64,000 bases of DNA from Aquatica leii (Eukaryota > Arthropoda > Insecta > Coleoptera > Lampyridae). The translations under genes were made by a program, and so were the position numbers. Numbering within the stretch: position 1 is the first letter of the stretch; every line of letters starts with the position of its first letter. The notes beneath the pieces were generated by a model that saw only the letters and a program-made list of their open reading frames with translations, made no database searches and was not told where the DNA came from. Below, one piece after another: positions 46,901 through 54,000 of this stretch. The DNA lies in assembly GCA_035610365.1 (NCBI GenBank), contig CM069432.1, positions 228,430,532 through 228,494,531 of the forward strand. The letters are read 5' to 3'.

Positions 46901-47574
46901 TTAATACTTGGTACGATAAACAAAAGATGAAACCCAATTTAATCACGGATGATGAGCGTTTCCAGAATTGCAATGTGAATGCATTTAATAAAATACCTGT
47001 AGATGAGGATGACATTGATAAAGAGAATTGTTTTGATCATTTCAATGAATTTTCGAGCGATTTTAGAAAAAGTAAATTAAGTTACAACAAAACAGATAGT
47101 TTTGTATTGAAAGACAAAAATCCAATGCCACTCTATAAAAAAGACGTAAACTTACAAAATAGAATAGACAACGAGATAAATATTGAAAATGTTCATTTTT
47201 TCTTTGATTCTCCAGAAACAAAACAATTTTTACACAATTCTTTATGTAATGCAATAGTTCCAAATAACACAAAAAGTTTGTCTCCATCAAAAAGTGCAAT
47301 TTTGTCTCCAATCCCGGACAATTGTACAGATGCCACAAATCTAAAACTGGAAACTATCAACGAATATATTGGTAACGTCGACACGTGGCAAAGACCTGAA
47401 CGTGATTCAAACGTCATTGACAATAAAACTGTTAAAAGCAACTTACTAAAGAGCAACGATACCGCAGAGTTTAAAGAATTTCTGTCTAAAGTTGCATTTA
47501 CAGGAGACGACGTAGTGGATGAAGAAATAGTTAATTTTTACCGCACTAAATTTCTTTACTCCTGCACGTCGTAA
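28368..47574 (+). CDS. KIF6: Kinesin-like protein KIF6 (kinesin-9 family), complete, 12 exons
   Basis: Proposed exons: 28368-28433, 28487-28563, 28649-28723, 28768-28810, 28856-28960, 29008-29114, 35075-35191, 35242-35373, 38697-38925, 45928-46080, 46191-46443 and 46496-47574. Joined they give 2436 nt, 811 codons plus stop, close to the usual KIF6 length of about 810. The N-terminal motor has [17 protein letters not shown] (P-loop), [25 protein letters not shown] (switch I), SLIDLAG-SE (switch II) and KDSLGGN. A coiled-coil stalk follows. The C-terminus keeps KIF6-specific blocks such as [11 protein letters not shown] and [16 protein letters not shown]. Kinesin-9 motors act on microtubules and are linked to motile cilia and sperm flagella. 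The exon 1/2 and exon 2/3 junctions use weak donors and are the least certain part; the others have AG/GT borders that keep frame. No cDNA was available to check it. Confidence 0.92.
29008..29114 (+). CDS. KIF6: KIF6 exon 6
   Basis: Follows acceptor TTTCAG and ends at donor GTAAGT. Encodes [20 protein letters not shown] and DLLNSK, the conserved 'SYLEIYNE' motor strand. It is followed by a 5.96-kb intron with two long inverted-repeat elements. Confidence 0.9.
29822..30935. repeat. Intronic inverted repeat with ACACC-type ends
   Basis: A 55-bp palindrome (TACAAGGTGTT...AACACCTTGTA, 29822-29876) adjoins a left arm at 29885-30025. Its inverted copy is at 30800-30935, with blocks AATTTATAACATCGTATTG, ATCACTTTAATGCTAAAATA, AAGTCAACTTTCGAGCCATG and TGGTGCCAAAGCTCTTATGA all recurring in complement. 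TACATGGTGTTACATTCGAA at 30728 is a second terminus of the same type. No protein inside. It lies in KIF6 intron 6. Confidence 0.6.
31015..32290. repeat. Very long intronic inverted repeat (about 400-bp arms)
   Basis: Left arm about 31015-31432 and right arm about 31838-32215 match block by block in inverted order: CTATACTT...CTTATA, TGATTCAGG, GACACCTAA, TGTACCCACGA/TGTGGGTACATCG, CTCTCGAA..AAAAGTC, CATATTCTC, TATATAATTTTGTACGTATG and TTATTCAAATAAAAATTTTT. A third partial copy (GGGCTTTTGGTTCGAGAGTT) sits in the loop at 31667-31800, and a related tail (AAGTCGTGTGGTGACCAC) lies at 32260-32280. It is within KIF6 intron 6. Such arms would pair in the pre-mRNA. Confidence 0.7.
31131..31168 (+). repeat. 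TG microsatellite
   Basis: GTGTCTGTGTGTGTGTGTG, then TTTCTGGG and TGTGTGT, inside the left arm of the inverted repeat. The right arm has only ACACAAACACAGACACC, so the array expanded on one side after the arms formed. Confidence 0.8.
32634..32960 (-). pseudogene. Fragment of a widespread arthropod repetitive ORF
   Basis: The - strand reads [20 protein letters not shown], then [20 protein letters not shown]. From memory this matches a protein family that recurs in many copies in arthropod genomes, with the pattern 'LNxxExxAWxSFKxVxxNFLGNxKxxNY', usually attributed to mobile elements. After SESYQ the frame shifts and the rest ([10 protein letters not shown]...) is only loosely similar. No stop-free complete copy. 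Element class unknown. Confidence 0.4.
33010..34844. other. Intron sequence, nothing recognised
   Basis: Part of KIF6 intron 6. AT-rich, no coding frame, no obvious repeat pairs. Confidence 0.5.
34845..34995. mobile_element. 151-bp MITE with CAGTGACGTAGC TIRs
   Basis: CAGTGACGTAGCTAGG (34845-34860) and CCTGGCTACGTCATTG (34980-34995) are inverted, 14 of 16 bases alike. Inner sequence has AGGTCCTGAGGGTTCAGACC and a C-run. The 'CAGTGRCGTAGC' terminus is shared by many short elements in animal genomes. It ends 79 bp before KIF6 exon 7. Confidence 0.65.
35075..35191 (+). CDS. KIF6: KIF6 exon 7
   Basis: Acceptor TTTTTTAG, donor AG/GTATGG. Encodes [20 protein letters not shown] and [17 protein letters not shown], equivalent to the kinesin-9 'TEEEALNLLFLGDTNR' helix before switch I. 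The phase (2 bases in, 2 out) fits exons 6 and 8. Confidence 0.92.
35242..35373 (+). CDS. KIF6: KIF6 exon 8 (switch I and start of switch II)
   Basis: A 50-nt intron separates it from exon 7. Encodes [20 protein letters not shown] (switch I NSSRSH) and ends SLIDLAG within switch II; exon 9 completes SER. The donor GG/GTAAGA is strong. Confidence 0.94.
35774..36078. mobile_element. Possible hAT-type MITE, degenerate ends
   Basis: TAGTGGCAGGTGGTCC near 35774 and, inverted, TATAGCAGGGCGAGTCC near 36075 are similar, and the inside has GGGCGCAAGCGCCCC, itself a perfect palindrome. No matching 8-bp duplication, so this is tentative. Confidence 0.3.
36608..36934 (+). repeat. Intronic minisatellite, roughly 30-40-bp units
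   Basis: Repeated variants of GTGGAACAACTATAGCCAAA followed by GAATGCAAAGAAGAAG or GAATACAACGAA, with irregular unit length. The outer units at 36608-36672 and 36867-36934 share the longer string CTGTTAAAATTTTTACAAC, then AGTGGAACA, indicating a higher-order duplication. It lies in KIF6 intron 8. Confidence 0.65.
37440..38640 (-). pseudogene. LINE endonuclease fragment, - strand
   Basis: The best segment is 38464-38339 on the - strand: [20 protein letters not shown] then [17 protein letters not shown]. This matches the 'GDFNAKVG...VGNFGxGxRNERGxxLIEF' block of RTE-like LINE endonucleases. Flanking segments on the same strand (TKTKYQ-like upstream, Lys-rich sequence to about 37440 downstream) may belong to it but are too decayed to assign. 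A 270-bp hairpin (38041-38312) interrupts it. Confidence 0.45.
38041..38312. repeat. Hairpin repeat with 40-bp arms
   Basis: GGAAACTATAAATTAGTACG then GAGGGTAGAAAAGTTGTC (38041-38080) is mirrored at 38273-38312 by GACAACTTTTCTACGCTTCG then TACTAATTTATAGTTTTC. Only about four mismatches in 40. MITE-like; it lies within the LINE fragment in KIF6 intron 8. Confidence 0.65.
38697..38925 (+). CDS. KIF6: KIF6 exon 9 (end of motor core)
   Basis: Acceptor TTTTTTAG, donor GAG/GTAAAT. Encodes [50 protein letters not shown] and CITVLIATL. 'INLSLHYL' (rather than the 'INKSL' of most kinesins) is characteristic of KIF6. Followed by a 7.0-kb intron. Confidence 0.94.
39490..39940 (-). pseudogene. Mariner-type transposase fragment (DUF4817-like N-terminus)
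   Basis: On the - strand from 39940: [19 protein letters not shown], then ALRVYK and DRRYPG, the DUF4817-type N-terminal helix region common in insect mobile elements. Further on, [15 protein letters not shown]-like and [15 protein letters not shown] (about 39660-39620) contain the first catalytic Asp in 'FTDEST'. The match ends with [10 protein letters not shown] near 39500, before the second Asp. At least three frame changes. Truncated and dead; it lies antisense in KIF6 intron 9. Confidence 0.65.
39941..43300. other. Intron sequence, no supported gene
   Basis: KIF6 intron 9. A terminus-like ACAGTCCTGTACAGAAAAAA at 40413 resembles a Tc1 end but no partner was found. 41160-41420 reads as a Lys/Glu-rich frame ([20 protein letters not shown]) that could be a gag or coiled-coil relic. 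Confidence 0.45.
43317..44813. other. GC-richer intronic island with candidate exons on both strands
   Basis: This part of KIF6 intron 9 is visibly richer in G+C. On the - strand, 43443-43317 is bounded by an excellent acceptor (TCTCCTTTTCTCCTACCTAG) and donor (AAAG/GTAAGC) and is open in one frame ([20 protein letters not shown] then [14 protein letters not shown]), a hydrophobic, signal-like stretch without Met. Further up, TATTTATAAG (44269-44260) and a donor CAG/GTACGC (44087) could mark a promoter and 5' exon. On the + strand a donor AAG/GTAAGT ends at 44813 after an open frame from 44721. None of these can be joined into a protein. It may be a nested gene start or coincidence inside transposon sequence. 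Confidence 0.2.
45005..45530 (+). pseudogene. Tigger/pogo transposase C-terminal fragment
   Basis: Reads [15 protein letters not shown], then [13 protein letters not shown], the 'xPLPKAPPRKxxxxxRRKxKSxILTDTP' linker near the C-terminus of Tigger-type transposases. Then, in another frame, [20 protein letters not shown] and VTWSKL resemble the terminal domain. Stops intervene. It lies 0.4 kb before KIF6 exon 10. Confidence 0.5.
45928..47574 (+). CDS. KIF6: KIF6 exons 10-12 (neck, coiled coil and C-terminus)
   Basis: Exon 10 (45928-46080) encodes [20 protein letters not shown], the end of the motor, then [17 protein letters not shown]. Exon 11 (46191-46443) is a Lys/Gln/Glu-rich coiled coil. 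A 52-nt intron leads to exon 12 (46496-47574), which has a second coiled coil (about 46690-46915, ending [11 protein letters not shown], cf. 'EFEVWW' in vertebrate KIF6), an Asn/Ser-rich linker with [11 protein letters not shown], and the conserved tail [20 protein letters not shown] before the TAA at 47572. Poly-A signal AATAAA at 47632-47637. Confidence 0.93.
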
Positions 47575-47592
47575 TACTTGTATTAATCAACA

Positions 47593-47637
47593 TTTATTTT
47601 ATTAGTGTTTTTATTTGTTTACATTTTATATAATAAA
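47593..47637. promoter_or_regulatory. Overlapping poly-A signals of two convergent genes
   Basis: AATAAA on + at 47632-47637 lies 58 nt past the KIF6 stop; AATAAA on - (TTTATT at 47593-47598) lies 58 nt past the stop of the opposite gene. Cleavage 10-30 nt downstream of each would make the two mRNAs complementary over roughly 60-90 nt, the - transcript reaching the KIF6 stop codon. Confidence 0.55.
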
Positions 47638-47655
47638 TAGTTTAACATGAATAAT

Positions 47656-48051
47656 TTATTTACATTTTAATTTATCGCTATGCATTTGGTTTCCTGACAT
47701 AACTGCATACATAAGCGTTAGCTTGCGATTATTAACTATTCCAATAACATATTGATTGATGTTATTTTTTTGTATTGGTAATGTCATAGTTATAAGCTTT
47801 GACCCCGGCATATTTACACTAAAGCGATGCTTAAAACCTTCAATGCCTAAAAGTGTGTAGTACCTACAGTAAATTTAAACGTATTGTATTTATAGCTTAC
47901 CTTTATATTCGTAAACTTGGAGAACTGTTTTGTCTTCCAAAAATATCAATAAAGTTTCTCCATTGTTTGCAAATTCAACTGATATCAAAGAAGATGGTTT
48001 GTAAGTGGGAACTTTGTGAAAAAGTTTTCCATCCATAACATCTTCATAAAT
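47656..48051 (-). CDS. EAR-like gene, last two exons
   Basis: 48051-47901 follows a TTTTTGTAG acceptor and encodes IYEDVMDGKLFHKVPTYKPS, then SLISVEFANNGETLLIFLED. A 54-nt intron (47900-47847) has GTAAGC and TTTTAG borders. 47846-47656 encodes IEGFKHRFSVNMPGSKLITM and MYAVMSGNQMHSDKLKCK, then TAA. Confidence 0.75.
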
Positions 48052-51000
48052 CTACAAAAAGTAAAAATAAATGTAGCTAAACCAGAGTTTTTCATTTTTG
48101 TTATGCTTCTAAATTTAAACTTTCTAAGATCTCTACATTGCTGTCACAACAAATAGAACGCAGGTTTAAAACATCAAATGGAACATGGCAGAATCAAAAT
48201 TAAGTAAAGTAAAAACAAATGTAGCATATTTCAACGATAGAAAAACACTACTGTTCAATACTTATTTGCACTACTAGTCCAAAAAGTGCTATTTTACGAG
48301 TAGGATCATATATGTAGACTGAGGTAAAATCGGAGCCTACAAAATGCAAATACTCGCAAAGCACTTTCAAGATGTGTGATACACAAAACCTTTTTTGGTT
48401 ATATAAATTCGTTAAAAACAGTTATTTTAGTATAAGGATAAAACTGAAACCTGTAATGACAAAAATCGATTGTTTTTGAAATATATTATATTTGTTTTTC
48501 AAAAAGTTTAGCTTTATTTTAGACAATAACACAGATAGCGGAGAGCAGTACTAGCTGGGACACAAAATATGTTTTAGTTCATAGAAACTTTATTAATTTT
48601 TACTAAAATTTGGTTTTTGTAGCAAAATGTTTGTAATACTATTTTTTTAATAAAAAAATTTTACTGATCCGCTTGGTACCCATCAGTCCCACATAGTACC
48701 TGTTAAGTATTATCTGAGACAGTGCCCGGTGCTAAGTGAGACAGCTATAAATTCATGTCAAATTACAAAAAAAATATTATCTCGTAACATTGAACTTAAA
48801 GAACATGTGCAGAATTGAAATTTATGCTAAATTTAACCATGTTTGATTGTCTTTTTGTCTATCCAGAAATTTTTTTAGGTAGAGTCATAGAAATATTTTT
48901 CAATTCAATTGCACTTGTGTCTTCTGCCCTTGGAAACATGAAACAAGAATAATTTTTGGCAATTTTACGAAAAAAAGAAAATATGAACTCATTTTCTGCA
49001 ATGGAAATTACTTTGGATACATAGAATATTTTCTTATTAAAATTCACAAGGACAAAATCGTTCTCGACAAGATTTTTTTTGCAAATGTATATTTTGTCGA
49101 TATCGATCATTTCAGAAATTCAATCTTCCGTCTCTGATAGTTCCACATACTCTACTTTCGATATCTGGTTGCTTACGCTTAATTTTCTTTCTCGCTGCGG
49201 TTTTATATGCTCTTTCTGGATTAGCTTTTCTTTTCCCGGCGTCTCTGTTAAGATGGTACTTTTAGCCTTTTTTCTTCCTTTTTTAGTTTATTTTTTAGCT
49301 TCAGGTTTCGGAAACGGTCTTGGTTCTTCAGGAGATATAAACATTCTTTCAGTAGATAACTTTTGCTACTTTGGAGAAGTCACTTCATTATTTATTTGAG
49401 TGACATTTACCTCTAGAATTTTCGATGGACTTACGTTGACTATGACAAATTTGTTACTGTCGACTTGTTTAGAAACTTATTTTACTCTAACTGTATTTAC
49501 GGTTTCTGTTAATTGTGAATTTTCTTCAGCACCTCTTCATTTTCTGTAAACCATTAGGATCAAATGGATGTATTCCTTATTTTCGGAACCCTGCTACTAA
49601 CTTGTTGGTGTATCATATCGTAGATTATCAGAGGTACTACAAGGTGTTGAACATTCCATTTATCACAAACGGCATTAAAATATAATTTAAAAGGTCCGTA
49701 AATGCAAATATGTAAGTACTGCAGTTTGTTCCTGCAGTGTGGTGGAATAGTAAAAATAAAAACACCTGCGTCCCCAGCTTTGTTAACGATCTGCAAAGAA
49801 ATGTGACTTTCATGATTGTCATAAAGAAGTGGAGTAGGGTTATCTTCTGAACTGTGAGTGTGCTGAATGAATTCTTCAAGAACATTTACGAACAGTTCAG
49901 AATTCATCCAGCCACTCAAGTTAGCAAGCCCTTGTGCTCCACTGGAAGCGTCTATCATCATATGATTTTTGAAATGCTTCCTTGGGTAGATTAGAACGGT
50001 GGGCAAACAAGTTCCAATTGTTGAAACAATGGCACAGTTTCCCTTTGTTCGCCACATGTGCACTGGTACACTTATTTCACTCCCTTTATAGTTAAAATCT
50101 TCTTAGGAACATGCACAGTCTGCGTTCCCGTTTCGTCTAAATTATAGACCCGGAGTGCGTACGCTAATTTAGAGTGTCGTTCCAAAACGGTTTTCAGGTT
50201 GTTGAAAAACAGGTCGACGTTGGCTTTATTAAATAAGGTTAATTGAGAAAGGCTGCAAGCTTCGGGTTTTCTAATTGATAATGTCTTGTTTCTTTCAACA
50301 AATACCCTGCGCCATTCTTTCCCAATCATTTGATTTTTATTCCACGACACATGGTAGTTAAAATTATTTTCTTTTGCAATGAGATAAGTAATTTTTCTAG
50401 TTTTTATGACAATTAATCGGTAAGCCATTTTACTACATGTTATAAGATAATCTGCCAACATTTTTTTGTGGTCGGGTTTGAAAACTAGTCTATGTTAATA
50501 ATTAAATTCAAATCGGTTCTCTGGATCATTTGTTTTTTTTTTTAATTATCTACGCAAGGTTTGAAGTGAAATGTTGAACGTGTTAGCAGTAGCTCTAATT
50601 GAATGATTTTCGTTCAAGATCAAATTAACAGCATTTTCCATCTCTTCATTATTAATTTTGCCAATTTTTGCCAAGTTTAAAATCATATTTCGAACAAAAA
50701 AGAGTAAAAGAACGTCAACATATATATTTTTTAATACAAATAAATATTTAGGTACTAGGTGAGACATGTCCTACTTAGTACGCGTGTTGGCGTCTTAGTT
50801 AGTACTTTTTACACGTTAAAACTTTGAACCCTGCTGAATGTGTATTTTGCTTGAGGCTGTTGTTTAAGCGCCCTAGGTTGTTAGGTTAGTCTGATAATAG
50901 ATAAATATACAATTCAAATTAAAATATCTACTTAACGATAATTGTGCAAAACTTTACCACACAAATTATAACGTTAACAGCAACGTTCCGATGAGATATG

Positions 51001-54000
51001 GCTGCAAAATGTAGAGAAATTAAAAAATTGCTGCCAGTGTCTCACTTAGTACTACTCTCCCATAATAGTTTATGTTCGTAATAATAAATCTGACACAAAT
51101 CACAGAAAAATTGATGATTAGTATTAGTGTCAATTTCTAATCATAAATATCTATTACACTTTACCGGCCTAGTCCGGAATAGTCAATTTTCCAGCCGAGT
51201 ATGCTGCTAGTAAAATACGAAAGCATCTCAAATTTTTTTATTAACGCGTGTTTTTTTAAATACACTGAGAAAAACCTCACAAAAGCCATATCTGAAGTTA
51301 AAAATAAAAGAAAATCTAAAAATTCAACAACAAAAAATACGAAATTCCCAGAAAACCCCCGTCAAATAAAGTATTAGGCAAAACTCGCTTAATACGTAAA
51401 ATGGAACCTTCTAGCATTTTGAATAGAGCCAAAGAAAACCGATTAGTAGAATGGGTTATAAAAACATCTAGAGTCGGGTTTTTCTTTAATCAAAGATGAC
51501 GTAATCTATACTGTTCAAAAATGATGACTAATTATAAAAGAAACAACAAATTTATTAATAACAGGCCAGGAAAACAATGGTTCGATTTGTTCATAAAACG
51601 CCATAAAGAACAACTAAGTAAAAGAGCATTAGAAACAAAAACTAATACTAGAGCTTCCGTAACAGAACAGCAAATACGTTTATGGTTTACCAAATTGGAA
51701 TAGAAGTCAAAAAACTTTTTTTCAGTCTTGGAACATCTTTTAAACATCTTCAATTGTGACAAATCCACTTTTGGATTATGTTCAAATAGTTACAAAGTGA
51801 TAGTGCTAAGAAGTGAAAAGAACATCTACGAAATCGCTAGAGGTTCGGACAAAAAATTTCTCACTGTATCTTTCTGTCCGTGCTAACGGGAAAGTACTCC
51901 CACTATTTTTTATGTTACCGTACAACGAATGACAAAGGGAATAATACAACATTTTTCTAGTCCAGACTGGGGTGTAGGTAAATCTGAGGGCGGATAGATA
52001 AATGACTAAACGTTCTTTGAATACATCGCCAACATGTTTCATCGTTGGCTTGAAAAAATAGTGTAAAAAATCAAAAATTATGTTTTTGGATGAGCATCAG
52101 TTTTATCTTACAATAACATCTTAGTCAGTTTTGTTAGCAAAATGAAATAATAATTGTAGCATTTTATTTAAATTCCACTCATTTCCTACAACCCTGCAAT
52201 GTTAGTGTTTTTGGCCCATTAAAAAAGAAATGAAAATGATGTATGACAATATAAGTGGAAGTTGAAAAACCTCATTAAGACAATACTTGCCAAATCCACA
52301 TTCCCTAAATTGTTTGACCGTGTAATAACCGTGTAATAAAACAATTACGGCCACTTCTGTCGTTTTCTTACAATTACTAGTACAACAGTGGTATAAAACA
52401 AAAACGGAATATGGAAAAAACTAGCTGTTTTGACGTCTAAATAATGGCTGAAATATTTTTAAAAAAAGGTCATGAAAGATTAATAAAAAATAAGGACACA
52501 AAAAGTGAGAACCAAAAACAAATGCATTCAAAAAATAAAAAAACCTAAAATTTTTAAATGGTTCAAAAAAATAAGTGACAAAATAACAATAATCAGATAA
52601 TGACTCTTTACTTTACAAAGATAGCTTTGATGAATTTTAACTTGAAGAAAATGAAGAAATGGAAAATACAGAATGTTAATTCGGCGGATTGTCAGTGTTA
52701 TACAATCCTATTTAGGTAAATATAATTTAGATAAACTTAGAAAAACTTTAGAAGAAAATTTAGAGTAGGATGGTGATTAACAATCTGGTGAACGAGTTTT
52801 CGTTTGGCAAGACCTTAATAAAAATTTCTTTAGTGGAAACTGTTCTACTTGAACATCATATCACAAGTGAAACGAAAAGAAATAAACAAAATTTGAATGA
52901 CAAAGTTTTTGAAAACTATGCTAATATTGATCTGGTAGATGAAATAGAAATTTAACAAATTTCGATTGGAAACGTATCCGAAAGTTCTCTAACAAATATC
53001 GATAACGAAAAACTGACACCAAATAACGTTTCTTTGTCTAAAGAATCAAGAATGTCTTTAATATTAAATTTATCACGACTTGTAAAGCTATGTGAAAGTG
53101 TAACAAATCGTATTATAAAACAAATTCATTTGACGCCACCTTTACTTAATTCACCAAAACAAAATCATTAACCTGTGAGTCTTTAAGCTCTAGTGACACA
53201 CACACTACATTTAAAAAAAGTTGACTCAAACCCAGTACTGTAACGGACCCCAGTAGCTCAGGTCGTCAGGCGTTAGATTTAAATATTAATTCAAACACAA
53301 TTACGATACCTACATTTATTCTATAAACTCAAATATATTTTTTACATTAAATTGTATACTTTCGGTAGTTTTTATTCCACTGGGTACACAACTGATAATT
53401 TATTCTTTATAATAAATGTATTAATTGCAATTCGTTAATGTGCAAATGACATGGCAAAAATTTTTAAGTTAGTTAACTTACACGCTGGATAAATACAGAA
53501 ATTACAGGTTAGAAGAGCGGGAAAATTATTCAGGTAAATTTGTATTGCGTTAATAAAAGTCTATAACTTTGGTATGATTAATTAAAAGTTTTAGGTAATG
53601 CACGTGTGCTGCTATCAGGTTAACTAGGTTATAATTACAAATTTACGACGGGTTAAGAACGATGCTTTGCACAAATGAAACGCGGTAGAATTTAATTACG
53701 TTAGAATTACTATACGGGGTAATGCAAATTAGTTGTAATGACAAACTGAAGTTTCTAGTGAGTTAAGTTCGAGTGCGTTTTCTGGAAATAAATTATTGAC
53801 TTAAATTATTGATTTTAGAGATCACGGTCTGAAACCAAATCAAAGCGGTGTCAAACGTATCAGAAGATCCTAAGTCACCCGGACTTGCGTAATCAATCAA
53901 TGCGCCAAACTACGTTTAGGTTTTAAAATATGTCTTTAAAACTAGCGGGTAGATTTAATTCAGGTTTAACAAATGCTACACCAACCTGGCGTAGGCGATT

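Larger units (their letters stand above)
48538..51062 (-). mobile_element. pogo/Tigger-type transposon with TIRs and TA duplications
   Basis: The terminal repeats start GGAGAGCAGTACTAG (left, 48540) and GGAGAGTAGTACTAA (right, read on - from 51060) and agree at 20 of 24 positions. TA flanks both ends (48536-48537 and 51063-51064), the pogo/Tc1-mariner target. The interior encodes a nearly full-length but broken transposase on the - strand. Subterminal copies of the end motif (GTGCTAAGTGAGACA at 48728, GTACTAGGTGAGACA at 50752) look like extra transposase-binding sites. It is inserted in the 10-kb intron of the EAR-like gene, in the same orientation as that gene. Confidence 0.85.

Noticed and set aside
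46803-47456. - strand frames opposite KIF6 exon 12
   Set aside because: The + strand frame carries clear KIF6 C-terminal homology and the antisense frames have no recognisable domain.
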